64,000 nt of DNA. Origin: Polaribacter filamentus (lineage in GTDB: Bacteria; Bacteroidota; Bacteroidia; Flavobacteriales; Flavobacteriaceae). This document shows positions 47,757-57,600 of the stretch, one piece after another (position 1 is the first letter of the stretch; the number at the start of each line of letters is the position of its first letter). The stretch is taken from positions 613,001-677,000 of the forward strand of contig NZ_MQUA01000013.1 in the NCBI RefSeq assembly GCF_002943715.1. Reading direction: 5' to 3'. Both the position numbers and the translations under genes were made by a program. The notes below the pieces were generated by a model that did not search any database, was not told the DNA's origin, and saw only the letters and a list, made by a program, of their open reading frames with translations.

Positions 47757-49304
47757 TTACTTCGGACTATAAACAGCGCAAGGAATAATTACTTCTTCCA
47801 ATGAAACCCCTCCATGTTGATAAGTGTTTCTATAATATTTTACAAAGTGATTAAAGTTATTTGGATACGCAAAAAATAAGTCCTCTTTTGCGAAAATAAA
47901 TGGACTATTCATAGCAGCGGTAGGCAAAAATATGTCTTTAGGGTTTCTAACAGCATAGACGTCTTTTTCTTCATAGCTTAAACTTCTACCTGTTTTATAA
48001 CGTAAATTTGAACTGATATTTTTATCGCCAATTACCTTTGTAGGATTTTTACAATTAATCGTTCCGTGGTCTGTGGTAATAACTAATTTCTGACCTAATT
48101 GCTGCGCTTTTTGAATAATTTCGAACAACGGTGAGTTTTTAAACCAACTTAACGTTAAACTTCTGTAAGCCTTATCATCACCGGCTAGCTCTTTAATAAC
48201 TTCCATTTCTGTTTTAGAATGTGAAAGCATATCAACAAAATTATAAACAACAGCGGTTAAATCGTTTTGCTTTGTTCCGTTAAAATTATCGGCTAATTCT
48301 TTACCACCTTTTAAAGTAGTTATTTTATAATATTCGTGTTTAATATCTAAACTTAATCGTTTTATTTGAGCAGTTAAAAATTCATTCTCAAATAAATTCA
48401 TTCCGCCTTCATCTGTATCATTTTTCCAAAAATTTGGATGACGTTTTTCCATTTCTGAAGGCATCAAACCAGAAAAAATGGCATTCCTAGCATATTGTGT
48501 TGCCGTTGGTAAAATAGAGAAATACGAATATTCTTGCTCTTTTTTATAATAATTATTAATCAAAGGTTCTAAAACCCGGTATTGATCATAACGCAAATTA
48601 TCAATTATAACCCATAAAACACCTTGGTCTTTGCTTAACTGTGGAACAACATAGTCTTTAAATAAGGTATGTGAAAATGTAGGTTTATCATGTGCCGTTA
48701 AAAAATCTTCGTAATTTTTTTTAATGAATTTAAAAAACTGATTATTAGCTTCTTGTTTCTGACTTTCTAAGATACCCAACATACCAGAATCACTAATGTT
48801 TTCTAGTTCTAATTCCCAATGAACCAATTTTTTATAGAGTTCAATCCAATCTTGATAGCTATTTACCATTGCTAAATCCATTGTGATTTTTCTAAATTCT
48901 TGCTGATAATTAGAAGTTGTTTTTTCTGAAACCAATCTAGAATGGTCTAAGTTTTTTTTTAAGCTTAATAAAATCTGATTCGGATTTACAGGTTTTATTA
49001 AATAATCAGCAATTTTAGAACCAATCGCTTCTTCCATAATATATTCCTCTTCACTTTTAGTAATCATAACAACAGGTAAATTTGTCTGCTTCTGCTTGAT
49101 TTCTGCAAGTGTATCCAAACCTGATAAGCCAGGCATATTTTCATCCAAAAAAACAATATCAAAATTATTTTCATCAACTAAATCGATTGCATCAGCACCA
49201 TTTGTACAGGTCGTAACTTTATAATTTTTAAGTTCAAGAAAAAGAATGTGAGGTTTTAATAATTCAATTTCATCATCAACCCATAAAATTTGTATGTTGC
49301 TCAT
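47757..49304 (-). CDS. porX: T9SS response regulator PorX
   Basis: 515 residues: a receiver domain (1-120; ILWVDDEIELLKP, phospho-acceptor in IVFLDENMPGLSGLD, Lys in YLIKPVNPNQI), a helical linker, and a PglZ/alkaline-phosphatase-like domain (about 205-515; VIIDNLRYDQYR, ITTDHGTINCKNP, HGGVSLEEVI). PorX controls type IX secretion genes together with PorY and a sigma factor; its PglZ domain cleaves oligonucleotides. The length is typical. No porY is in the window. Confidence 0.95.
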   Translation of the reverse strand: MSNIQILWVDDEIELLKPHILFLELKNYKVTTCTNGADAIDLVDENNFDIVFLDENMPGLSGLDTLAEIKQKQTNLPVVMITKSEEEYIMEEAIGSKIADYLIKPVNPNQILLSLKKNLDHSRLVSEKTTSNYQQEFRKITMDLAMVNSYQDWIELYKKLVHWELELENISDSGMLGILESQKQEANNQFFKFIKKNYEDFLTAHDKPTFSHTLFKDYVVPQLSKDQGVLWVIIDNLRYDQYRVLEPLINNYYKKEQEYSYFSILPTATQYARNAIFSGLMPSEMEKRHPNFWKNDTDEGGMNLFENEFLTAQIKRLSLDIKHEYYKITTLKGGKELADNFNGTKQNDLTAVVYNFVDMLSHSKTEMEVIKELAGDDKAYRSLTLSWFKNSPLFEIIQKAQQLGQKLVITTDHGTINCKNPTKVIGDKNISSNLRYKTGRSLSYEEKDVYAVRNPKDIFLPTAAMNSPFIFAKEDLFFAYPNNFNHFVKYYRNTYQHGGVSLEEVIIPCAVYSPK

Positions 49305-49446
49305 AGTTCGTTTTTAATTTCTAACGTTAAAAATACGGTATTGTTATTTTTTTTGATGCTTTATAATGATAAAATATTGCCAATTCTAGCTTTGTAATCA
49401 ATTTACAGATAATTTAAAAAATCCAAAATCAAAAGTTTGCAAATTC

Positions 49447-50715
49447 GTGTCATTAAGTCGTATTTTGCATACGATTGATAAAACGCAGCATTTGAAGAAA
49501 AAAACACCCAACAAATTAAAGATTTTAAATGATCCTATTTACGGATTTATTCAAATTCCAAATTCGTTAATTTTTGATATTATAGAACACCCTTATTTTC
49601 AGCGTTTAAGAAGAATTGCACAAATGGGCTTTTCTAATTTAGTATATCCAGGTGCAAATCACACACGTTTTCATCATGCAATTGGTTGTATGCATTTAAT
49701 GCAAAAAGCGGTAAGAGTTTTACGTTTTAAACAAGTTGAAATATCCGAAGAAGAAGAAAATGGATTGTGCATTGCAATTCTATTGCACGATATGGGGCAC
49801 GGAGCTTTTTCGCATGCATTAGAACATAGTATTGTTAGCGAAATTTCGCATGAAGAAATTTCTCTAAAATTCATGAAAAAGCTAAATCAAGAATTTGATG
49901 GGGAGTTAAGTTTAGCAATCAAAATTTTTGAAGGAAAATACCCTCGTAAATTTTTATGTCAGTTAATATCAAGTCAATTAGATATTGATCGATTAGATTA
50001 TTTAAGAAGAGATAGTTTTTATACAGGAGTAACAGAAGGCAATATTTCATCAGACAGATTAATTGTAATGATGAATGTTAAAAATGAAGAATTAGTAATT
50101 GAACAAAAAGGAATTTATTCTGTAGAGAAGTTTTTAATCGCAAGAAGATTAATGTATTGGCAAGTATATTTGCATAAAACAGGTTTAGTTGCAGAAAACA
50201 TGCTGGTAAATGTATTAAAAAGAGCGAAAGAACTGGCAGGAAAAGGCGAAATATTGTTTGCGAGTTCATCGTTAAAATACTTTTTGTATACTCAAATTAA
50301 TCAGCAAAATTTCACAGATGAAACGTTGGAAATGTTTTCTAAATTAGATGATTATGATGTTTTATCCGCCATAAAAGAATGGACAAATCATCAAGATAAA
50401 ATTTTATCTGTATTATCTAAAATGATTGTTGATAGAAAATTATTGAGAATTGAATTGCAGATGGATGCTTTTAGCGAAGCGCAAATTAACAAAAAAAGAA
50501 GTAAGTTTTCTAAGGAATTAGGCTTCTCGGAAGAAGAAACTAATTATTTTGTTTTTTCACAAGAAATTAAAAATCAAGCTTATAATACTGAAATGCCTAT
50601 TTATATTCTAAATAAAAAGGGGAAATTAAAGGATATTGCAAAAGCTTCTGATCAATTAAATATACTGGCGTTAACAAAACCGGTTGTAAAACACTTTATT
50701 TGTTATCCAAAGTAA
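49447..50715 (+). CDS. HD domain-containing phosphohydrolase
   Basis: 422 residues from GTG at 49447 (start not certain; relatives may start near residue 15 with a K-L-K-I-L-N-D-P-I-Y-G-F segment). The HD motif is ILLHDMGHGAFSHALEH, with HHAIGCMHL before it and DIDRLDYLRRDS later, as in dNTP triphosphohydrolase (SAMHD1/YdhJ-like) proteins. Likely a deoxynucleotide or nucleotide phosphohydrolase; substrate unknown. It is upstream of lpxD with its own promoter between them. Confidence 0.85.
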   Translation: MSLSRILHTIDKTQHLKKKTPNKLKILNDPIYGFIQIPNSLIFDIIEHPYFQRLRRIAQMGFSNLVYPGANHTRFHHAIGCMHLMQKAVRVLRFKQVEISEEEENGLCIAILLHDMGHGAFSHALEHSIVSEISHEEISLKFMKKLNQEFDGELSLAIKIFEGKYPRKFLCQLISSQLDIDRLDYLRRDSFYTGVTEGNISSDRLIVMMNVKNEELVIEQKGIYSVEKFLIARRLMYWQVYLHKTGLVAENMLVNVLKRAKELAGKGEILFASSSLKYFLYTQINQQNFTDETLEMFSKLDDYDVLSAIKEWTNHQDKILSVLSKMIVDRKLLRIELQMDAFSEAQINKKRSKFSKELGFSEEETNYFVFSQEIKNQAYNTEMPIYILNKKGKLKDIAKASDQLNILALTKPVVKHFICYPK

Positions 50716-50746
50716 AATGATATTAGACAGATAGCTTTAATTTTTA

Positions 50747-50754
50747 TACTTTTG
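50747..50754 (+). promoter_or_regulatory. -7 box of the lpxD operon
   Basis: TACTTTTG, an exact TAnnTTTG match, ends 7 bases before the ATG at 50761. Transcription would start at or next to this ATG, and the alternative start at 50752 lies inside the box. Confidence 0.55.
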
Positions 50755-50760
50755 CATTTG

Positions 50761-51792
50761 ATGAAATTTACAGCACAACAAATAGCAGATATTTTAGAAG
50801 GAGAAGTAATTGGCAATCCTAATGAGGAAGTCTCTAAATTATCTAAAATAGAAGATGGGGAAAAAGGTTCGTTAACTTTTTTATCTAACCCGAAGTACCA
50901 TCCGTATTTGTATACAACAAATGCTTCAATAACAATTGTAAACAAAACCTTTGAACTAGAGAAAGAAATTTTTACAACCCTAATAAAAGTAGAAAATGCC
51001 TACAAATCATTTTCAAAAATTTTAGAATTTTATAACGAAGTAAAAAATAATAAAACGGGTAGAGAAGCGCCACATTTTATTGCAGATTCAGCAAAAATGG
51101 GTAAAAATGAATATTTAGGAGCTTTTTCTTATATAGGAGAAAATGTTTCTATTGGCGATAATGTTAAAATTTATCCTAATTGTTATATTGGCGATAATAC
51201 TGTTATTGGAGACAATTGTATTCTTTTTGCTGGTGTTAAAGTATATTCTGAAACTAAAATTGGGAATCATTGTAAAATTCATTCTGGTTGTATAATTGGT
51301 TCAGATGGATTTGGATATGCGCCAGATGGAGAAGGGGAGTACAGGGCAATCCCGCAAATAGGAAACGTAATTATCGAAGATTATGTAGATATTGGTTCTT
51401 CATGTACCATAGATAGGGCCACTTTAGGATCTACAATTATAAGACATGGTGTAAAGTTAGACAATCAAATACAAATTGCGCACAATGTAGAAGTTGGTAA
51501 AAACACCGTAATTGCTGCTCAAACAGGAGTCGCAGGATCAACTAAAATTGGAGAAAACTGTATGATTGGAGGTCAAGTTGGTTTTGCGGGTCATTTAATA
51601 ATTGGTAACAATGTAAAGATTCAAGGTCAATCGGGCATTAACAAAAACTTGAAAAATGGCGAAAAAGTACAAGGAACACCAGCAATGAAGTATTCAGATT
51701 ACAGTAAATCCTACGTTTATTTTAGAAATTTACCCAAGATTGCAGCATCAATTGATAAAATGGAAAAAGAATTGAATGCCCAAAATCAATAA
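50761..51792 (+). CDS. lpxD: UDP-3-O-(3-hydroxyacyl)glucosamine N-acyltransferase LpxD
   Basis: 343 residues from the ATG at 50761. The N-terminal domain ([20 protein letters not shown]) is the uridine-binding LpxD head; from residue 110 about ten left-handed beta-helix hexapeptide repeats follow ([20 protein letters not shown]). The catalytic His is in [11 protein letters not shown]. It adds the second 3-hydroxyacyl chain in lipid A synthesis. First of five genes lpxD-lpxC/fabZ-lpxA-efp-lpxD-like. Confidence 0.93.
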   Translation: MKFTAQQIADILEGEVIGNPNEEVSKLSKIEDGEKGSLTFLSNPKYHPYLYTTNASITIVNKTFELEKEIFTTLIKVENAYKSFSKILEFYNEVKNNKTGREAPHFIADSAKMGKNEYLGAFSYIGENVSIGDNVKIYPNCYIGDNTVIGDNCILFAGVKVYSETKIGNHCKIHSGCIIGSDGFGYAPDGEGEYRAIPQIGNVIIEDYVDIGSSCTIDRATLGSTIIRHGVKLDNQIQIAHNVEVGKNTVIAAQTGVAGSTKIGENCMIGGQVGFAGHLIIGNNVKIQGQSGINKNLKNGEKVQGTPAMKYSDYSKSYVYFRNLPKIAASIDKMEKELNAQNQ

Positions 51793-51795
51793 AAC

Positions 51796-53186
51796 ATGAG
51801 TAAGAAACAAAAAACTATAAAATCAGAAATTACCTTATTAGGTGTTGGTTTGCACACGGGGAATAAAGTAGTAATGACATTAAAACCTGCTCCTATAAAT
51901 CATGGATTTGCATTTGTAAGAATAGATTTAGAAGGTTCACCAATAATAGAGGCAAATGCAGAATATGTTGTAAACACCCAAAGAGGAACAAATCTTGAAA
52001 AAAATGGAGTTCAGATTCAAACATCCGAACATGTTTTAGCAGCAGCGGTTGGTTTAGATATTGATAATTTATTAATAGAAATAGATGCGTCAGAACCTCC
52101 AATAATGGACGGTTCTTCTAAATATTTTATAGAAGCTTTGGAAAAAGCAGGTATAGAAGAACAAGATGCAAATATCGAAGAGTATATTGTTAAAGAAATA
52201 ATTTCTTATAAGGATGAAGTTACCGGAAGTGAAATTATTTTAATGCCTTCGGATGAGTATCAGGTAACTACCATGGTAGATTTTGGAACCAAAATTTTAG
52301 GTACACAGAATGCTACTTTAGACACAATGTCTGACTTTAAAAAAGAAATTGCAGACGCTAGAACTTTTAGTTTTTTACATGAAATTGAAATGTTATTAGA
52401 AAACGATTTAATTAAAGGAGGAGATTTAAATAATGCAATTGTATATGTGGATAAAGAATTATCTGCAAGTACAATGATAAAGTTAAAAAAAGCATTTAAA
52501 AAGATAATATAGCAGTAAAACCAAATGGAATTTTAGACAACTTAACTTTGCATTGGGCAAATGAAGCTGCTCGTCATAAATTATTAGATGTTATTGGAGA
52601 CTTAGCTCTAGTGGGTACCCGTATTAGAGGTAAAGTTATTGCAAATAAACCAGGACATTTAGTAAATACGCAATTTGCAAAAATGCTTTCCAAAATTATA
52701 AAAGCAGAAAAAAGAAATTACGTTCCACAATACGATTTAAACCTACCCCCTTTATTAGATATTCATCAAATTATGGATATTCTTCCTCATAGACCACCTT
52801 TCTTATTGGTTGATAGAGTTATAGAGCTTTCAGACAAACATGTTGTTGGTATGAAAAATGTAACAATGAATGAAGGTTTTTTTGTAGGTCACTTTCCAGG
52901 TTCGCCAGTAATGCCAGGAGTTTTAATAGTAGAAGCCATGGCACAATGTGGTGGTATTTTAGTTTTAAGCACAGTGCCTGATCCAGAAAATTATTTAACG
53001 TACTTTATGAAAATGGACAATGTTAAATTCAAACAAAAAGTTTTACCAGGTGATACATTAATTTTTAAAGCAGACTTAATTACACCAATAAGAAGAGGAA
53101 TCTGTCATATGCAAGCCTATGCATATGCAAATGGTAAATTAGTTGCTGAAGCTGAATTAATGGCGCAAATTTCTAAAATTAAATAA
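51796..53186 (+). pseudogene. lpxC/fabZ: Bifunctional LpxC/FabZ, split by a one-base loss
   Basis: The Bacteroidota fusion of UDP-3-O-acyl-GlcNAc deacetylase (LpxC, residues 1-300) and 3-hydroxyacyl-ACP dehydratase (FabZ, about 315-463). LpxC motifs: LLGVGLHTGNKVVMTLKPAP, TSEHVLAAAVGLDIDN (zinc His), and ANEAARHKLLDVIGDLALVG. FabZ motifs: MDILPHRPPFLLVDRVIEL and HFPGSPVMPGVLIVEAMAQ. The frame breaks at A5 (52498-52502); A6 would give KAFKKDNIAVKPNGILDN and a 463-residue protein, the normal length. LpxC is essential for lipid A, so the break is most likely a sequence error. It lies 3 bases after lpxD and 2 before lpxA. Confidence 0.9.
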
Positions 53187-53188
53187 CT

Positions 53189-53974
53189 ATGAATCAACCA
53201 CTTGCTTACGTACATCCCCAAGCAAAAATTGCAAGAAATGTAGTAATAGAACCTTTTACAACCATTCATAACAATGTAATAATTGGTTCTGGAACTTGGA
53301 TTGGTTCTAATGTTACCATTATGGAAGGGGCAAGAATTGGTAAAAACTGTAGAATTTTTCCGGGTTCTGTGATTTCTGCAATTCCACAAGACTTAAAATT
53401 TGATGATGAGGAAACTACGGTAGAAATTGGCGATAATGTTACTATACGCGAGTGTGTAACAATCAATAGAGGTACAAAAGACAGAATGAAAACTACAGTG
53501 GGAAATAATTGTTTGATAATGGCATATTGTCATATTGCACACGATTGTTATGTGGGTAATAACTGTGTTTTTTCTAACAATACTACGTTGGCAGGTCATG
53601 TAACTATTGGCGATAACGTTGTTTTAGCAGGTATGGTAGCTGTGCATCAATTTGCGTCAGTTGGCAAACACGCATTTGTAACTGGTGGTTCTTTGGTGAG
53701 AAAAGATGTACCACCTTACGTAAAAGCGGCTAGAGAGCCTTTATCTTATGTTGGTATTAATTCAGTAGGACTAAGAAGAAGAGGTTATACAACCGATAAA
53801 ATAACAGAAATTCAAAATATTTACAGAATATTATTCCAAAAAAATTATAATTACACACAAGCAATTGATATTATTGAGGCAGAAATGGAAGCAACTCCAG
53901 AACGTGATGAAATTATACAATTTATAAAAGATTCTCATAGAGGAATCATGAAAGGATATTTTAACGTAAATTAA
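53189..53974 (+). CDS. lpxA: UDP-N-acetylglucosamine O-acyltransferase LpxA
   Basis: 261 residues, the first enzyme of lipid A synthesis. Left-handed beta helix (IARNVVIEPFTTIHNNVIIG), catalytic His in YCHIAHDCYVGNN, and the C-terminal helical domain with GYTTDKITEIQNIYRILF. Two bases after lpxC/fabZ. Confidence 0.95.
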   Translation: MNQPLAYVHPQAKIARNVVIEPFTTIHNNVIIGSGTWIGSNVTIMEGARIGKNCRIFPGSVISAIPQDLKFDDEETTVEIGDNVTIRECVTINRGTKDRMKTTVGNNCLIMAYCHIAHDCYVGNNCVFSNNTTLAGHVTIGDNVVLAGMVAVHQFASVGKHAFVTGGSLVRKDVPPYVKAAREPLSYVGINSVGLRRRGYTTDKITEIQNIYRILFQKNYNYTQAIDIIEAEMEATPERDEIIQFIKDSHRGIMKGYFNVN

Positions 53975-54063
53975 TACAATTTATTTAAGTTAGTTAACTA
54001 AAAAAAATAATAGCTTTTCACTAAAAGCATACTGCTAAAAACGGAAAGCCTTAAAGAATAAAA

Positions 54064-54630
54064 ATGGCAACAACATCAGACATTAGAAACGGTTTGTGTA
54101 TTAGATACAATAACGATATCTTTAAAATTATAGAATTTTTACATGTAAAACCGGGTAAAGGTCCAGCCTTTGTAAGAACAAAATTAAAAAGTGTTACAAA
54201 TGGGAAAGTAATTGATAATACATTTCCGGCAGGAAGAAAAATTGATGACGTAAGAGTTGAGACACATAAATTTCAGTTTTTATATCATGATGGGGAGTTT
54301 TATCATTTTATGAATGAGGTGGATTACACGCAGATCCGTTTATTAGAAGCAGCTTTAGATACTCCTCAATTAATGAAAGAAGGAGAAATCGTTACTATAA
54401 TTATCAACTCAGAAGACAACATGCCGCTTTCGGTAGAAATGCCTTTAAGTGTAATTCTTGAGGTTATACATGCAGAACCAGGAGTTAAAGGTAATACAGC
54501 GACGAATGCAACAAAGCCAGCAACTGTAGAAACTGGTGCATCGGTAAATGTTCCTCTATTTATTAATGAAGGTGATAAAATTAAGATAGAAACTGCAAAA
54601 GGTACGTATCAAGAAAGAATTAAAGAATAA
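54064..54630 (+). CDS. efp: Translation elongation factor P
   Basis: 188 residues, the usual length. Three domains: the N-terminal KOW-like domain with the modified-loop segment FLHVKPGKGPAFVRTKLKSV (Lys/Arg near residue 32-34), an OB domain, and the C-terminal OB domain with KGNTATNATKPATVETGASV. EF-P relieves stalling at proline runs. It sits in the lpx operon, 90 bases after lpxA. Confidence 0.95.
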   Translation: MATTSDIRNGLCIRYNNDIFKIIEFLHVKPGKGPAFVRTKLKSVTNGKVIDNTFPAGRKIDDVRVETHKFQFLYHDGEFYHFMNEVDYTQIRLLEAALDTPQLMKEGEIVTIIINSEDNMPLSVEMPLSVILEVIHAEPGVKGNTATNATKPATVETGASVNVPLFINEGDKIKIETAKGTYQERIKE

Positions 54631-54664
54631 AAATAGTAATCAGTCTTCAGTTGGCAGTCAATAA

Positions 54665-55591
54665 ATGAAATTTAAGAAACCACAATCATTACAAAATATT
54701 GCATCTCTCTTAAACATAGAGTTTGTAGGTGATGCTAATTTCGAGATTTTAGGAATTAACGAAATTCATGTTGTAGAAAAAGGTGATATGGTTTTTGTTG
54801 ATCATCCAAAATATTATGAAAAAGCATTAAATTCTGCTGCAACTACAATTTTAATCAATAAAAAAGTAACTTGTCCAGAAGGAAAAGCTTTGTTAATTTC
54901 TGATGATCCTTTTCGTGATTTTAATAAAATAACCAAGTATTTTAATCCTTTTATTGCATCCAAAGAAAGCATTTCTGAAAGCGCAACTATAGGCGAAGGA
55001 ACCGTTATTCAACCCAATGTTTTTGTTGGTAATAATGTAAAAATTGGTAAAAATTGTGTAATTCATCCAAATGTTACTATTTATGATCAAACAATTATTG
55101 GTAATAATGTAACTATTCATGCAAATACAGTTTTAGGTGCTGACGCTTTTTATTACAAAAAAAGACCAGAAGGGTATGATAAATTAATTTCTGGAGGAAG
55201 AGTTGTACTTGAAGATAATGTAGATTTAGGAGCTTCTTGTACGATTGATCGAGGTGTTAGTGGAGATACAACCATTAAAAAAGGGACAAAAATAGACAAT
55301 CAAGTTCATGTTGGACACGATACTATTATTGGCGAAAAATGTTTAATAGCGTCACAAACTGGAATTGCAGGTTGTGTAATTATTGAAGATGAAGTTACCA
55401 TTTGGGGGCAAGTTGGCACAAACAGTGGAATTACAATTGGTAAAGGTGCAATTATTTTAGGGCAAACAGGAGTAACAAAATCGGTGGCTGGAGGAAAGTC
55501 CTATTTTGGAACACCTATATCAGAATCAAGAGAAAAATTAAAAGAAATGGCCGAAATAAAACAGTTTTTAAAGGAGCGAAAAAAATCATAA
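54665..55591 (+). CDS. LpxD-like N-acyltransferase paralogue
   Basis: 308 residues, same domain plan as LpxD: head domain (MKFKKPQSLQNIASLLNIEF) and a beta helix of hexapeptide repeats. QVHVGHDTIIGEKCLIASQT holds a His at the catalytic position. It lacks the C-terminal helix of the first LpxD and is 35 residues shorter. Family and position suggest an acyltransferase acting on UDP-linked sugar, possibly for a different chain; that is inference. It follows efp by 34 bases. Confidence 0.85.
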   Translation: MKFKKPQSLQNIASLLNIEFVGDANFEILGINEIHVVEKGDMVFVDHPKYYEKALNSAATTILINKKVTCPEGKALLISDDPFRDFNKITKYFNPFIASKESISESATIGEGTVIQPNVFVGNNVKIGKNCVIHPNVTIYDQTIIGNNVTIHANTVLGADAFYYKKRPEGYDKLISGGRVVLEDNVDLGASCTIDRGVSGDTTIKKGTKIDNQVHVGHDTIIGEKCLIASQTGIAGCVIIEDEVTIWGQVGTNSGITIGKGAIILGQTGVTKSVAGGKSYFGTPISESREKLKEMAEIKQFLKERKKS

Positions 55592-55632
55592 ATAAAGTAT
55601 TTATTTTGTTTTTTTAAAAACCAACAAATAGC

Positions 55633-55640
55633 TATTTTTG
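55633..55640 (+). promoter_or_regulatory. -7 box of sucD
   Basis: TATTTTTG matches TAnnTTTG, 76 bases before the sucD ATG at 55716. TTT at the -33 distance (19 bases). Confidence 0.45.
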
Positions 55641-55715
55641 CAGCATAAATTAAATCAAATTCCATTTCGTTTTCCTTTTGGAAAAATTTAAAAGCAATGG
55701 ACTAAATAATGAACT

Positions 55716-56588
55716 ATGAGTGTTTTAGTAAATAAGAATTCAAAAATTATTGTTCAAGGTTTTACAGGTAGTGAAGGTACTTTTCACGCTGGTCAAATGA
55801 TTGATTACGGAACTAATGTTGTTGGAGGAGTTACTCCTGGGAAAGGAGGTCAAGAACACTTAGGGAAACCAGTTTTTAATACAGTTTTAGAATCTGTGGA
55901 AAAAGTAGGAGCAGACACCTCAATTATTTTTGTACCACCAGCTTTTGCTGCGGATGCAATTATGGAATCTGCAGATGCAGGAATCAAAGTAATTATCTGT
56001 ATTACAGAAGGAATTCCTACTGCAGATATGGTAAAAGTAAAAGCATATATTGCAAATAAAGATACTAGGTTAATTGGTCCTAACTGTCCAGGTGTAATTA
56101 CCCCGGGTGAAGCTAAAGTTGGTATTATGCCAGGTTTTATCTTTAAAAAAGGGAGAGTTGGTATTGTCTCTAAATCGGGTACTTTAACGTATGAAGCTGC
56201 AGATCAAGTTGTAAAACAAGGATTCGGAATTTCTACTGCAATTGGTATTGGAGGAGATCCTATTATTGGAACAACGACTAAAGAAGCTGTTGAATTGTTA
56301 ATGAATGACCCAGAAACTGAGGCAATCGTTATGATTGGTGAAATTGGCGGAAATTTAGAAGCTGAAGCTGCACAATGGATTAAAGCGGATGGTAATAGAA
56401 AACCAGTGGTTGGTTTTATCGCTGGTCAAACTGCACCTGCAGGAAGAACAATGGGACATGCCGGAGCGATTGTTGGTGGAGAAGATGATACTGCACAAGC
56501 AAAAATGAAAATTTTAGCAGAAAACGGAATTCACGTAGTAAGTTCTCCAGCAAAGATTGGTGAAATGGTTGCGAAAGTTTTAAAATAA
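55716..56588 (+). CDS. sucD: Succinyl-CoA synthetase alpha subunit
   Basis: 290 residues of the TCA-cycle enzyme that makes succinate and ATP/GTP from succinyl-CoA. CoA-binding [49 protein letters not shown], and the phospho-His loop [16 protein letters not shown]. The beta subunit gene sucC is not adjacent, as in many Bacteroidota. Terminator 28 bases after the stop. Confidence 0.95.
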   Translation: MSVLVNKNSKIIVQGFTGSEGTFHAGQMIDYGTNVVGGVTPGKGGQEHLGKPVFNTVLESVEKVGADTSIIFVPPAFAADAIMESADAGIKVIICITEGIPTADMVKVKAYIANKDTRLIGPNCPGVITPGEAKVGIMPGFIFKKGRVGIVSKSGTLTYEAADQVVKQGFGISTAIGIGGDPIIGTTTKEAVELLMNDPETEAIVMIGEIGGNLEAEAAQWIKADGNRKPVVGFIAGQTAPAGRTMGHAGAIVGGEDDTAQAKMKILAENGIHVVSSPAKIGEMVAKVLK

Positions 56589-56615
56589 TCATTCTTTTAG
56601 AAGAGAATGAAGTAT

Positions 56616-56646
56616 AAATTCCCGTGTAAACGGGAATTTCTTTTTT
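56616..56646 (+). terminator. Terminator after sucD
   Basis: AAATTCCCG and CGGGAATTT pair around a 6-base loop, followed by CTTTTTT. Confidence 0.8.
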
Positions 56647-56653
56647 ATATTTG
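56646..56653 (+). promoter_or_regulatory. -7 box of fabG
   Basis: TATATTTG follows the sucD terminator directly, 46 bases before the fabG ATG at 56699. Confidence 0.5.
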
Positions 56654-56698
56654 ATCATTGTCAGTTTGAGTTTGATACAAACAACTAAATAATAAAAC

Positions 56699-57445
56699 AT
56701 GAAACTACTAGAAAATAAATCAGCAATAATTACAGGAGCAACGCGAGGAATTGGAAGAGGAATTGCAATGGAATTTGCAAAACACGGAGCAAATGTTGCT
56801 TTTACCTACAGTTCTTCTGTAGATGCTGCAAACGCTTTAGAATTAGAATTAAAGGCTTTTGGAGTAAATGCTAAAGGATATCAATCAAACGCTGCAAATT
56901 TTGATGCAGCGCAAGAATTAGCTAAAAATGTTTTAGAAGATTTTGGTTCAATTGATATTTTAGTAAACAACGCAGGGATTACTAAAGACAATTTGTTAAT
57001 GCGTATGTCCGAACAAGATTTTGATCAAGTAGTAGAAGTAAATTTAAAATCGGTTTTTAATTTAACAAAAGCGGTTATTAGACCAATGATGAAACAAAGA
57101 GCAGGCTCAATTATAAATATGAGCTCTGTTGTTGGGTTAAAAGGGAATGCAGGTCAAACAAATTATGCAGCGTCAAAAGCTGGTATTGTTGGATTTTCTA
57201 AGTCTGTAGCTTTAGAGCTAGGATCAAGAAATATTAGAAGTAACGTGATTGCTCCAGGGTTTATTGAAACAGAAATGACGGACAAATTAGATGCAACAAC
57301 TGTGCAAAGTTGGAGAGATGGAATTCCTCTAAAAAGAGGAGGAACACCAGAAGATATTGCAAATGCATGTGTGTTTTTAGCTTCGGATATGAGTTCTTAT
57401 ATTACAGGGCAAACACTTTCTGTTGACGGGGGTATGTTAACATAA
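56699..57445 (+). CDS. fabG: 3-oxoacyl-ACP reductase FabG
   Basis: A 248-residue short-chain dehydrogenase of fatty acid elongation. NADPH loop TGATRGIGRGIAMEFAKHGA, NNAG in VNNAGITKDNLLMRMSEQDF, catalytic Ser in NMSSVVG and Tyr/Lys in NYAASKAGIVGFSKS, C-terminal GQTLSVDGGMLT; these are FabG-specific beyond the general SDR motifs. A terminator lies 80 bases after the stop. Confidence 0.95.
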   Translation: MKLLENKSAIITGATRGIGRGIAMEFAKHGANVAFTYSSSVDAANALELELKAFGVNAKGYQSNAANFDAAQELAKNVLEDFGSIDILVNNAGITKDNLLMRMSEQDFDQVVEVNLKSVFNLTKAVIRPMMKQRAGSIINMSSVVGLKGNAGQTNYAASKAGIVGFSKSVALELGSRNIRSNVIAPGFIETEMTDKLDATTVQSWRDGIPLKRGGTPEDIANACVFLASDMSSYITGQTLSVDGGMLT

Positions 57446-57525
57446 TAAGCGGCGGTTTCATTAATTAGTAAAAAAGGATTTGTGATCTATAGCAAGTCGG
57501 GAAACTAATAAAATATAAAAATCAC

Positions 57526-57560
57526 AAACCTGTAACAAATTAACGTTACAGGTTTTTCTT
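57526..57560 (+). terminator. Terminator after fabG
   Basis: AAACCTGTAAC at 57526-57536 and GTTACAGGTTT at 57545-57555 pair around an 8-base loop; a T-rich tail follows. Confidence 0.8.
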
Positions 57561-57600
57561 TTATCAATGATATGTATATCTTTCCAATAAAATAAAAGTA

